A stretch of 29,104 bases of DNA from a virus: IMG/VR virus record IMGVR_UViG_3300031523_000005, positions 1-29,104 of that record; one strand, 5' to 3'. The position numbers and the translations under genes are program-made. Within the stretch, counting starts at the first letter, position 1, and every line of letters starts with the position of its first letter. Below are positions 7,814 through 14,916 of the stretch, piece by piece. Below the pieces are notes generated by a model. The model saw only the letters and a list, made by a program, of their open reading frames with translations. It was not told the DNA's origin and ran no database searches.

Positions 7814-8134
7814 CTAGACAGTGTGACCTGATATAGTGAAATATATAGAATCTAGTGCAGAGGACTCTAGTTTAAGTTCTCCTCCTGCAGGTATTAACTG
7901 GTTTAAAATACCCCTCCCAAGGTCTATTTCTCCCCATACCACTATCTTGAAGGGTATCTGTGGTTCTTCAATACCCCCAGAAACTATATAAGCTTTGTAA
8001 CTTGCAGAGACAGTAGAGGTATTAGCTATAGTAACTGAATCGATAACCACACCCTTATTTCCTGCTAAGAATAAGGTCTGTGGTGTATCTACTAAGGTAT
8101 TTACGGCATTATTTAATATTTGTAATGTAGCCAC
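7814..8134 (-). CDS. Small virion-associated protein, beta-rich
   Basis: This 106-residue protein overlaps the stop of the fibre-like gene by 1 nt. It reads as a compact beta sandwich: M-A-T-L-Q-I-L-N-N-A, V-V-I-D-S-V-T-I-A-N-T-S, S-A-S-Y-K-A-Y-I-V and I-P-A-G-G-E-L-K-L-E-S. The pattern 'v.sv.iaN.s..s.....y...........ip.G..l.l' is seen in small phage head-fibre or decoration proteins. I do not recognise a specific family. Being the last gene before a strong promoter and directly after a fibre-like gene suggests it accompanies that fibre. Confidence 0.55.
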   Translation of the reverse strand: MATLQILNNAVNTLVDTPQTLFLAGNKGVVIDSVTIANTSTVSASYKAYIVSGGIEEPQIPFKIVVWGEIDLGRGILNQLIPAGGELKLESSALDSIYFTISGHTV

Positions 8135-9384
8135 TAGTTAATCCTTGCGATTGCGCTCGAAACTAAAACGTTAGTTGTATTTGAATTGTTAGCAACAAAA
8201 ACCTCAACATAGTCACCTGTTGAAAAAGTATGCTGCCAAGGGAGCGTTATTGATGTTGGGCCATTTGCTGAGCCTGTGCCCTGTCTTCTTGATTGAGGTA
8301 CTATTACTCCGTTTATTGCAATGTACGCTGACATGGATATACCCGTACTTAGCGTAGGAGATAAACTAACAGAGAATAATATAGGTAACCTAATATCCTT
8401 ACCCGCAAAATAGGTTAACCTGCCACCCACAGTTCCCGTAAACTGACTTAGCTCATCAAGAACCCATGTACCTACAGCAAGAACAGCAGTATTAATAACT
8501 GTTATAGGCGTTGCTGTAGCGTTTCCTTGCATTGAAAGCAGCCCGTCTGCCCTACTATCTCTGATTGTATTACTAAAACTGAACACGTAAAGAGAGTCGG
8601 CAGAAGATATCTGTTGCAAAGGTATTCCTCCTCCCGCTAGCTGAACATTAGTCACTGAAGCTAACCCACCAGCGTTTATATTACCTGAGTTTGCCAACCC
8701 TGACAGAAAGAAAGATCCAGTAACATAATTTAAGGTCGTTTCGCTTATACTGATTGAATCAAATGTTGCCGCACCTAAATCTATAAAAGCCCCCCCAGAC
8801 AATGAACTTAATGTAGGTTCAAAAAGAAATACTCTCCAGTTTCCTGAAAAAGTCATACCCCTTAGTGATGCTGATCCTGAAAAGTTAGTAAATCTTACCC
8901 CTGAGTTTGTACCGCCAAGTGCACCTATAGAGCTTCCGTCATAGGACACATCACTAACCCTTAACACATGCGCGCCAGAGTCAGAAAATGAGAATAACGG
9001 ACCGTTAGGGTGTACCGCTCTAATGTCTTTTACGCTACCCGTCACGTTTATAAATGTAAATAACGGCAAAGTACCTGTGTAGCTTATTTCTACAACCAAT
9101 GAATCAATACCAGAGTAAACGGTATTCTCTCCCATTACTAACCTAGTTGTTGATAGGGCTATATCATCAGCTTGGACGTACAGGGTATTACTTGCTAAAG
9201 TTATTACATTTCCAACGGGCGTAGGCAAGTCAGCGATAGAGTTGACAACCACACGCCTGTTTAATGTTGAGACTGCAAATAACTCCGTGAAGTTATCATT
9301 TATTTTATCAGATGCTGAATAAGGGGTATCCCCTAGCTTATCATTAGGTGCTGAAGATGCGGGATTTAAAAATTGTTGTGCCAT
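8134..9384 (-). CDS. Fibre or receptor-binding protein with beta-helix and C1q/TNF-like C-terminus
   Basis: This 416-residue protein begins M-A-Q-Q-F-L-N-P-A-S-S-A-P-N-D-K-L-G-D and then S-A-S-D-K-I-N-D-N-F-T-E-L-F. That 'K-I-N-x-N-F-x-E-L' attachment sequence is common at the N-terminus of phage fibres. Residues about 45-290 are Ser/Gly/Thr/Ala-rich with short regular strands, like a right-handed beta-helix. The C-terminal ~100 residues (I-S-M-S-A-Y-I-A-I-N-G, W-Q-H-T-F-S-T-G-D-Y-V-E-V-F-V) look like a jelly-roll knob. The DNA appears richer in G and C than its neighbours, suggesting recent exchange. It lies among head genes rather than tail genes, so it may be a head or neck fibre. Function is inferred. 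Confidence 0.65.
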   Translation of the reverse strand: MAQQFLNPASSAPNDKLGDTPYSASDKINDNFTELFAVSTLNRRVVVNSIADLPTPVGNVITLASNTLYVQADDIALSTTRLVMGENTVYSGIDSLVVEISYTGTLPLFTFINVTGSVKDIRAVHPNGPLFSFSDSGAHVLRVSDVSYDGSSIGALGGTNSGVRFTNFSGSASLRGMTFSGNWRVFLFEPTLSSLSGGAFIDLGAATFDSISISETTLNYVTGSFFLSGLANSGNINAGGLASVTNVQLAGGGIPLQQISSADSLYVFSFSNTIRDSRADGLLSMQGNATATPITVINTAVLAVGTWVLDELSQFTGTVGGRLTYFAGKDIRLPILFSVSLSPTLSTGISMSAYIAINGVIVPQSRRQGTGSANGPTSITLPWQHTFSTGDYVEVFVANNSNTTNVLVSSAIARIN

Positions 9385-9560
9385 TATGCTAATACCTTAT
9401 CCATTGTCCATTCTGTTTGATCCATAGTAAAACCTGTTGTCTCCATTGTAAACTCAGGTAAACCATCTATTTGTTGCTGTAACCACATTATTTGAGAAGG
9501 ATAACTACTTGGTTGTGGTTCACTTTTTATACATTTTGTTGCTGGGGAAACTATTGGCAT
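9384..9560 (-). CDS. Small 58-residue protein between virion genes
   Basis: The ATG at 9560-9558 lies 7 nt after the stop of the preceding gene, and the TAA overlaps the ATG of the fibre-like gene by one base (TAATG). The product begins MPIVSPATKCIKSEPQPSSY, contains M-W-L-Q-Q-Q-I-D-G-L-P near residues 25-35, and ends W-T-M-D-K-V-L-A. There are three M-x-x-T/Q-like turns (T-M-E-T-T, T-M-D-Q-T, T-M-D-K-V), suggesting a small repeat. The Shine-Dalgarno site is weak, so it probably depends on coupling. I do not recognise it. The tight packing on both sides is the main evidence that it is real. Confidence 0.6.
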   Translation of the reverse strand: MPIVSPATKCIKSEPQPSSYPSQIMWLQQQIDGLPEFTMETTGFTMDQTEWTMDKVLA

Positions 9561-9567
9561 ATTGTCT

Positions 9568-9861
9568 TTACTCTATGTTTTGTACGTTTATTCTAGACTC
9601 TCTAGGTGCAGGTGCAGCACATATAGCCCATACTTCAAGGCTACCAGATAATACTACTCTGGTTGACGATTCACCAAATACATCGGTTAAGATAGTACCT
9701 TCTCTAGATATAGAAGGCTCAGTACTGGACTCCACTAAGTATACCCAGTAACCATGCTTATGTTGTATTTCAAGACAAGTCCCTATAGGTATCCCTGTGA
9801 TAGTATTTATAGAGGTATAAGCTGTTGCAGATAATGTTATATCTGGTAAAGTTTCTGCCAT
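9568..9861 (-). CDS. Small virion-like beta protein
   Basis: I place the start at 9861 (M-A-E-T-L-P-D-I-T-L) because AAGGA lies 8 nt upstream and the terminator at 9880-9913 occupies the space before it. An upstream in-frame ATG at 9897 would fall inside that hairpin. The 97-residue product has the pattern G-I-P-I-G-T-C-L-E-I-Q-H-K, Y-W-V-Y-L-V-E-S-S-T-E-P and L-S-G-S-L-E-V-W-A-I-C. It looks like a single small beta domain of the kind often found as a fibre or capsid accessory. Function unknown. It starts a cluster of small virion-like genes running to 7814. Confidence 0.6.
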   Translation of the reverse strand: MAETLPDITLSATAYTSINTITGIPIGTCLEIQHKHGYWVYLVESSTEPSISREGTILTDVFGESSTRVVLSGSLEVWAICAAPAPRESRINVQNIE

Positions 9862-9879
9862 TATTTTATTCCTTATAAC

Positions 9880-9913
9880 AAAAAACCCCTCAAACACGAG
9901 GCAAGAGGGGTTT
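9880..9913 (-). terminator. Rho-independent terminator
   Basis: On the minus strand AAACCCCTC pairs with GAGGGGTTT across a 13-nt loop, followed by further T residues. It separates the gene at 9931-10281 from the small virion genes downstream. Confidence 0.85.
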
Positions 9914-9930
9914 AGTATTCTTATTATTAT

Positions 9931-10281
9931 CTATTCTGATTCTTGCTTAATAGCTTTCTTAGATTTCTTTTTAGGTTTTTCAATATCTACTTGAATCTCA
10001 GGTTCAGGCTCTACTACATCTTCTACGGTAACTTCTTTCTCTGACCAAGCTACCATAAAGCCACTACCTGCTACTTTAGCTACAGAAGGTATCATTAAAC
10101 CTTCTTGAACTTTATTAATAGCTTTTACCATAGTAGCTACGCTAACACAGCTAAAAGATTCACCTTCTTTCATAGCAAAACCATACTTAGCCATGCGACC
10201 TGACTTACTTACATCAACACCATCTAAGCGTGTACTTAATTCTTTTAAAAATGCGTTCTTATTAATATAATGAGTGCTCAT
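9931..10281 (-). CDS. Unrecognised protein downstream of the major capsid gene
   Basis: This 116-residue protein has a folded N-terminal part (residues 1-80, with K-N-A-F-L-K-E-L-S-T-R-L-D-G-V-D, A-T-M-V-K-A-I-N-K-V and G-S-G-F-M-V-A-W-S-E) and a disordered tail made of Glu/Pro then Lys/Ser runs (E-P-E-P-E-I, K-P-K-K-K-S-K-K). It is preceded by AGGAA and flanked by terminators on both sides, so it may be an independent or read-through cistron of the capsid operon. I do not recognise a family. Position next to the capsid gene suggests a head role, which is inference. Confidence 0.6.
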   Translation of the reverse strand: MSTHYINKNAFLKELSTRLDGVDVSKSGRMAKYGFAMKEGESFSCVSVATMVKAINKVQEGLMIPSVAKVAGSGFMVAWSEKEVTVEDVVEPEPEIQVDIEKPKKKSKKAIKQESE

Positions 10282-10330
10282 TTAGTTTCCTTTAATTCTT
10301 GTATTTATATAGGGATTTCTTTTTTATATC

Positions 10331-10376
10331 CTTTCTTATATTAATATACTATTCATAATGTACTAATATAAGAAAG
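10331..10376. repeat. 13-bp perfect inverted repeat downstream of the capsid gene
   Basis: CTTTCTTATATTA at 10331-10343 is repeated as its exact reverse complement at 10364-10376 around a 20-nt loop. In RNA this makes an AU-rich hairpin just after the capsid terminator. It leaves a structured leader before the gene at 10281. Confidence 0.75.
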
Positions 10377-10396
10377 GAAGCAAATTAATGCTTCCA
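10371..10396 (-). terminator. Terminator after the major capsid gene
   Basis: On the minus strand GGAAGC pairs with GCTTCC across an 8-nt loop and is followed by TTTCTT. It lies 50 nt after the major capsid stop. The stem is short, so termination may be partial. Confidence 0.7.
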
Positions 10397-10445
10397 GTTC
10401 TTAACAAATAACAACCTAAGTTGCTAAGATATTGAAACTAAAGAA

Positions 10446-11450
10446 TTAATCTTCAGCGTTCAACGTACCAGTACTTTTGATCACAAGTTCAGGGCGGTTA
10501 CATAAAGCTTGAAAACTAGTTTCAGTCTCTAACTTAGTGTGACGATGATCTTTAACTTCAAAGATATACTGATCTTTAGCAACTGTGTTAGCTAATTCTT
10601 CTACATCAGCAGGAGCATAATGTAGTTGGAACATATCATCAATACCTAAAGGAAGGATATATGCGTCTCCACGGGCAATCTGACCAGAAGTGGCGTCTTC
10701 TAAGTATGTGACACCTTGATAATCGAATGAACGATTAATCAAATTACCGCCTAAGCGCTGGCGAAGTGGTTCTTGATTTGACGGATACTTGTCCCATGCA
10801 TTTTGAACCAATGGGTGATTAATTAGGCCGTTAAACCAACCTGAACCACAAATACAAATAACTTGGTATTGGTCAGCTGCATTCTGTGCTTTAGTCTGAA
10901 TTACTTCACGACCATTTTTCTCAATAATTTGTGCTGGGTTAACTGCGTCATTAGTGAAATCAACGTTAGCAGTAGTAGCTGTAACGCCCCACTTAGTTGC
11001 TAGGTTAACAGTGTATTGGTTGCCACCGCTTGTAGTACCTTTTAAAGCATTGTACATTACTTGAGTTTTAAGCTTATCATGACTCAAAGTAATACGTTTT
11101 AAAGCTTTAGCTAAACCTGAGTTAGCTGTTAATGGTGTATCAGAAGTAGCAAACTCACGGAAATCCTGTAGATCAGCGGCTGTCTGTTTAAAATCTAATG
11201 GGTAGAATGGGATAGGGAAGTATTCAGTTTGTGCTGTGTTTTTACCAGCATAATTACGATCCCCGCCTCGTTCTTTAGATGCAATAGTGTCTGATGCTTC
11301 AGTCTCACGTTCTACAATTGCAACAGTAGTTTTACCGAAAATAGTTTCGAATAAACCTAGCTCTTGAAGTAAGTTTGTGTTACGTTCGACCAATGCGGTC
11401 ATCGGTGTGAAGTCTTGTAAACCTGAATCACCGTTACGGATAATTGTCAT
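10446..11450 (-). CDS. Major capsid protein (lambda gpE-like family)
   Basis: This 334-residue protein carries the features of the gpE-type major capsid family: an N-terminal F-x-x-x-x-L-x-x-x-x-N section, Q-E-L-G-L-F-E-T-I-F, then I-V-E-R-E-T, a central helix rich in K-A-L-K-R-I-T-L-S-H-D-K-L, C-I-C-G-S-G-W-F-N-G-L, and near the end E-T-E-T-S-F-Q-A-L-C-N-R-P-E-L-V-I-K-S. The closing 'e.es.pl.....Pel.v...' matches the gpE C-terminus. It forms the icosahedral HK97-fold shell. Immediate upstream neighbours are a gpD-like decoration protein, scaffold and prohead protease, the expected head cassette. The call is secure. Confidence 0.88.
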   Translation of the reverse strand: MTIIRNGDSGLQDFTPMTALVERNTNLLQELGLFETIFGKTTVAIVERETEASDTIASKERGGDRNYAGKNTAQTEYFPIPFYPLDFKQTAADLQDFREFATSDTPLTANSGLAKALKRITLSHDKLKTQVMYNALKGTTSGGNQYTVNLATKWGVTATTANVDFTNDAVNPAQIIEKNGREVIQTKAQNAADQYQVICICGSGWFNGLINHPLVQNAWDKYPSNQEPLRQRLGGNLINRSFDYQGVTYLEDATSGQIARGDAYILPLGIDDMFQLHYAPADVEELANTVAKDQYIFEVKDHRHTKLETETSFQALCNRPELVIKSTGTLNAED

Positions 11451-11468
11451 TTTGTTTTAGTCCTTGTC

Positions 11469-11813
11469 TTACTTGAAGATGTTAGTGTTAGCAGCTAAAC
11501 CAGTTAGCGCTGAAGAAACGGCTGTTGCAGCATCTGCGTAAACAAGTACATCATTTAGCGGGAATACATTACCACGAACGGCAACGTTTAAAAATACAGT
11601 ATCACCTACTGTATGTGCTTGTAGCATCTCAGTGTTATCATCGATAACTTTAACTGCTGTAGCTGCACCAGCAGCGGCAGCTACTTCAGTGTTAGCTGCT
11701 ACAAGTAAAGAACCTTGCTTCATTGTTGCAGTCCAAGTAACAGAAACAGTTTCTGCTGTGTGAGAAGTTAACATTGTATCTAATACAACTTGATCTCGGT
11801 TTAAAATTGTCAT
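11469..11813 (-). CDS. Head decoration protein (gpD-like)
   Basis: This 114-residue, Ala/Val/Thr-rich protein lies 18 nt upstream of the major capsid gene, the usual place for lambda gpD-like decoration proteins. Features include K-Q-G-S-L-L-V-A near residues 32-39, K-V-I-D-D-N-T-E and V-F-L-N-V-A-V-R-G-N-V-F near residues 73-84; 'G.l..........G......vavrg.v' is the gpD pattern. Trimers of such proteins bind the outer capsid at threefold sites and stabilise it. The assignment is by position plus weak pattern. Confidence 0.68.
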   Translation of the reverse strand: MTILNRDQVVLDTMLTSHTAETVSVTWTATMKQGSLLVAANTEVAAAAGAATAVKVIDDNTEMLQAHTVGDTVFLNVAVRGNVFPLNDVLVYADAATAVSSALTGLAANTNIFK

Positions 11814-11841
11814 TTAATCTATTCTCCGTGAATAATTATTA

Positions 11842-12846
11842 TTATTTAGTTGCTGCTAAGGTAGAAGCTACTTTTTCTTGTAGTGACTTGTACAATTCTG
11901 CACCAGACTTAACTACCGTTACATCCTTAGGTTCACTAAGATCTGCATTTTCTTTCTCACCAAACTCTTTCTTGATAACTTCTTTCTCAGCTTCAATAGC
12001 TTCGATTGATTCTTTAGCTGATTCCAATGCTTTTATGAAAGCAACTGAATCTTCACCAGAAGCGAGGATAGCTTTAACCACTGCTTTAGAGTCTTCTTCT
12101 TTTACGAAAGTGAAAGACTTAACAATAGATACTGTAGATTTCTCTAACTCTACTTGAGCACGATCTGCTTTATCTGAGGCTAATGCATCATTTACTGCTT
12201 TAGTGATAGATTCTTGACTAAGCAAAGCTGCTTGAGCTTTTACTAATTCATCTAATTCATCTTGTGACTTTACAATCACTTCTTTGCCGACTGACATAGT
12301 TTTAATTCCTTTATCGATTTTTGTATTGGTTTTTGGTTCTACATCAGGTATGATGTTATTAGCTACTTCAACTTCACTGGATAATCCAGCATGTTTTAGG
12401 AGTAATTCTTTTCCGTCTACTGACAGGTATATTGTGTGTTCTATTGCTTCCTTGACATCACCAAGGATCTCCACACCACTATCACCGTCAATGAACTTAA
12501 TAGCGTATTTAGTATCTTCGAAAGAGTACACTACTGTATCTTCATCTAAGTCCACTACCCAAACATATGGGTAATTGAATCCAGCAGCTCTATAAGCACC
12601 TTCAATCATAGACTCTAATTGATTACGTAAATTTCTATATGACATCTTCTCAATATGTTCTTTTGAGTAAACGTCACTAAGTGATTTAATTATTTCATCA
12701 CTGACAGGTAAACTACCTTTCATGATAAGAGCATCATGTGCTAGATTTGCGCTACCACCTTGTGCTTTGTGACATACAGCTAAGTGCGCGCCATTGTGGT
12801 CAAACGAAATATCTGTTATCTCTTTTGACTTATCTAAATCTAGCAT
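11842..12846 (-). CDS. Capsid assembly/scaffold protein with possible internal start
   Basis: This 334-residue protein has two parts. Residues 1-175 form a globular region opening with D-I-S-F-D-H-N-G-A-H-L-A-V-C-H and Q-G-G-S-A-N, a pattern seen beside XkdF-type proteases. Residues 184-334 are a charged, Glu/Lys/Ala-rich helical scaffold. An ATG at 12297-12295 (residue 184, M-S-V-G-K-E-V-I-V) has AAGGA 9-10 nt upstream, so a separate 151-residue scaffold could be made in frame, as lambda Nu3 is made within C. The gene overlaps the protease stop by one base. Scaffold role is confident from composition and order; the nested product is inference. Confidence 0.75.
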   Translation of the reverse strand: MLDLDKSKEITDISFDHNGAHLAVCHKAQGGSANLAHDALIMKGSLPVSDEIIKSLSDVYSKEHIEKMSYRNLRNQLESMIEGAYRAAGFNYPYVWVVDLDEDTVVYSFEDTKYAIKFIDGDSGVEILGDVKEAIEHTIYLSVDGKELLLKHAGLSSEVEVANNIIPDVEPKTNTKIDKGIKTMSVGKEVIVKSQDELDELVKAQAALLSQESITKAVNDALASDKADRAQVELEKSTVSIVKSFTFVKEEDSKAVVKAILASGEDSVAFIKALESAKESIEAIEAEKEVIKKEFGEKENADLSEPKDVTVVKSGAELYKSLQEKVASTLAATK

Positions 12847-13739
12847 TATGACAATTCCTCTGGTTGTACTCTCTTACCCATAGCACCTATGGAAACTCCG
12901 AGGATTTCTCCTGAAACTTTCTTATCCCACAGGGCTTTATCTATATACTTCATTTCTGAAACCCATGTACCTTCTACTACTTCTTGTTCTCCAATGATAC
13001 AATCAACAGGAACTATAAAAGTCTTTAATATATGTAGTTTTTCAGTCTCTGCTTGTACATGGTATAGGTTAGGTGTTACATTACCTGTAAGTAGGTTCTG
13101 GTTGAAGTTTTCACAAGCTTTTACTAAAGTATCTTTAGAGTACCACTCACCGTGAGCGTCTAGCTTATTGGGTTCTGCTATAATGTCAAAAGCTATTTGT
13201 TGTACTTCATCTATAGCTTTCATTATAAGTTTATTTGAATCAGGCATACTTTCTATAGTAACTCCTTTGATTATTTCATCCCACCAATTAATAGCTGTTG
13301 GGGTATCTGGTATTTCTTCTTGAATTTCTTCAACCGACACATTGATATCAGCTACTGATCTATTTACAATAATATCTTCATACATTTGTGATAAATCAAA
13401 GGGGGTTTCATATGAACTTTCGTTGATAGTTATCTTACTAACTACTTCTCTAAGTGTTTTTGGTTGGGGATTAGAATTCTCACCTACAACATCCTGTCCT
13501 GTAACGTTGATCAGTAAACCAAGACCATCTTTATCAAAACTAATACTTTTATGAATACTAGTGTCAGATAACTTAATACCCAGAAAGGTATCATCAGAAG
13601 TGTTATAAACAACTTCTATCTCAGACATATGGAATTGGTAATACTTAACGATTTGGGCGCTTAGAGGTTCAGTAAAAACTTTAATACTAAAACCTTCGGT
13701 GTTGCTAGTATGGAGGGACTTTATAATTTGTCTCTTCAT
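12846..13739 (-). CDS. XkdF-like prohead protease
   Basis: In this 297-residue protein the last ~130 residues match the XkdF putative phage serine protease domain: Q-Q-I-A-F-D-I-I-A-E-P-N-K-L-D-A-H-G near residues 173-190, a long helix A-C-E-N-F, the central P-N-L-Y-H-V-Q then L-H-I-L-K-T-F-I, G-T-W-V-S-E-M-K, and L-G-V-S-I-G-A-M-G-K-R near 279-289. His in the central strand and Ser in S-I-G-A are the likely catalytic residues. The N-terminal ~150 residues are unrecognised and Ser/Asp/Glu-rich. It cleaves scaffold and capsid precursors during maturation. It is the first gene after a perfect promoter, so it heads the head operon. Confidence 0.78.
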   Translation of the reverse strand: MKRQIIKSLHTSNTEGFSIKVFTEPLSAQIVKYYQFHMSEIEVVYNTSDDTFLGIKLSDTSIHKSISFDKDGLGLLINVTGQDVVGENSNPQPKTLREVVSKITINESSYETPFDLSQMYEDIIVNRSVADINVSVEEIQEEIPDTPTAINWWDEIIKGVTIESMPDSNKLIMKAIDEVQQIAFDIIAEPNKLDAHGEWYSKDTLVKACENFNQNLLTGNVTPNLYHVQAETEKLHILKTFIVPVDCIIGEQEVVEGTWVSEMKYIDKALWDKKVSGEILGVSIGAMGKRVQPEELS

Positions 13740-13751
13740 CTTATAGTACCT

Positions 13752-13780
13752 ATTATATTATAAGCTACTGATAATGTCAA
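13752..13780 (-). promoter_or_regulatory. Consensus sigma-70 promoter for the head operon
   Basis: TTGACA at 13780-13775, a 17-bp spacer, then TATAAT at 13757-13752. Both hexamers are perfect. The start of the protease gene lies 13 nt beyond the -10 box, so the leader is very short. It would drive protease, scaffold, decoration and capsid genes. Confidence 0.88.
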
Positions 13781-13789
13781 CAGTAGCTT
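13762..13789. promoter_or_regulatory. Possible operator: inverted repeat around the -35 box
   Basis: AAGCTACTG (13789-13781) and its exact reverse complement CAGTAGCTT (13770-13762) flank the 10 bp that begin with TTGACA. The arms centre about 19 bp apart, roughly two helical turns, as for a dimeric repressor or activator. No U-run follows, so it is unlikely to be a terminator for the gene at 13798. Confidence 0.5.
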
Positions 13790-13797
13790 GTGTTTGG

Positions 13798-14916
13798 TTA
13801 TGATGTCACCTCATTTTCAGAGATATATTTAGAAAGTAGACTTTTTCTCTTCCTCCCTTTAACAAGGGACTTTATGTAAGTAATAGGAATATCTGTTACA
13901 TCACTGATGTCTGTGTAATTTCTTTTATCTATAAAGTGGAGGTCATAAACTTTAATAACTTGCGCTACAGTATACTGCTTCGATTTGGTAAAAGTATAAC
14001 CTTCTTCTTTTGCCCAACGGTACAAACAAGTTTTTGGGTACTTCCCATCTGATAGTAGGGACGAAAAACTCTCACCACTGCTTAATCTTATTTTCACTTC
14101 TTCTTTTAATGATGCCTTTACCATGTACCTTTTAGCTTGAGGGTTATCAGTGTGGTATATATCTAGTAACGAGTTTCTTTTATTACCTGCTAATATAGAT
14201 CTAATATACGTTTCAGATATCCCACTAATCTCTACAATACTCTCCATATGAATATTATCTTCATAATACAGTTTAAGTACTTCCATCACTTTATGATCTG
14301 GGTACTTTTGTATAGATGGTATGCTTCTTGACTTACCTTCATCCCTAAGTAATTTAGCTTCCCTCAGAGCATGTATACCTTCTCTTTCAAAAAGACCTTT
14401 ACACTTAGCTCCTCTCAATATATAGGTCAAGTAGCTAGCGCACATACTAAGTTTTTCCGATATATACCTTGTAGTTTTACCTTCCTTATAGTAAAGATGG
14501 TATACTTCAAGGATTTGTTGTTCTGTATACTTTGTAGGTAAACTTGGTAAGTTTTTAGCAATGTAACCTTTTACTTTATCAGGGTAATCATATCTTGTCT
14601 TAGATACATTGCTGAGTACCCCACCTTCCGCCATTACTCCATAATAAGATATTAAGTATTCTTCTAAATTATATGCTTCTTCTTCACTGTCATGGTAGGA
14701 GATTATTTGTCTTTTTATATTACCTACACCATACTTCTTTATTATATTGGACTTAATAGAACCATTATTTATTCTTTGAGGGGTAAAGTGGTTATTTATT
14801 CTTAAACCCAACCCTTTACCAATATAGAATACACTATTGTTTGGTCTAAGTAGCATATAGACATAATACTTACCATCAAAATTAGGGTCCACTCTATAAG
14901 GACTACGTGCCGTCAT
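13798..14916 (-). CDS. GIY-YIG homing-type endonuclease with repeated helix-turn-helix units
   Basis: This is a 372-residue protein. The N-terminal GIY-YIG nuclease has Y-V-Y at 18-20, F-Y-I-G-K-G at 30-35, the catalytic Arg at 39 and Glu at 85-86 in N-L-E-E-Y-L-I. The C-terminal two-thirds holds three related ~47-residue units, at about 130-176, 205-251 and 315-361. Each runs Y-x-x-x-x-V/I-x-x-V-x-x-L-Y, then I-S/V, then Y-I/L-x-x-I-L-x-G-x-K-R-x-x-L-L, and looks like a helix-turn-helix. The start overlaps the portal stop (ATGA). Such free-standing nucleases spread by cutting cognate phage genomes. Its insertion separates portal from protease, normally adjacent. Confidence 0.82.
   Translation of the reverse strand: MTARSPYRVDPNFDGKYYVYMLLRPNNSVFYIGKGLGLRINNHFTPQRINNGSIKSNIIKKYGVGNIKRQIISYHDSEEEAYNLEEYLISYYGVMAEGGVLSNVSKTRYDYPDKVKGYIAKNLPSLPTKYTEQQILEVYHLYYKEGKTTRYISEKLSMCASYLTYILRGAKCKGLFEREGIHALREAKLLRDEGKSRSIPSIQKYPDHKVMEVLKLYYEDNIHMESIVEISGISETYIRSILAGNKRNSLLDIYHTDNPQAKRYMVKASLKEEVKIRLSSGESFSSLLSDGKYPKTCLYRWAKEEGYTFTKSKQYTVAQVIKVYDLHFIDKRNYTDISDVTDIPITYIKSLVKGRKRKSLLSKYISENEVTS

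Noticed and set aside
9862-9897. Longer start (ATG at 9897) for the gene ending at 9568
   Set aside because: The extension lies in a rho-independent terminator and has no ribosome site; ATG 9861 has AAGGA at 8 nt.
10295-10310. TATAAATA-like sequence as a T4-type late promoter
   Set aside because: Single AT-rich match in AT-rich DNA, and the strong promoters in the window are of sigma-70 type.
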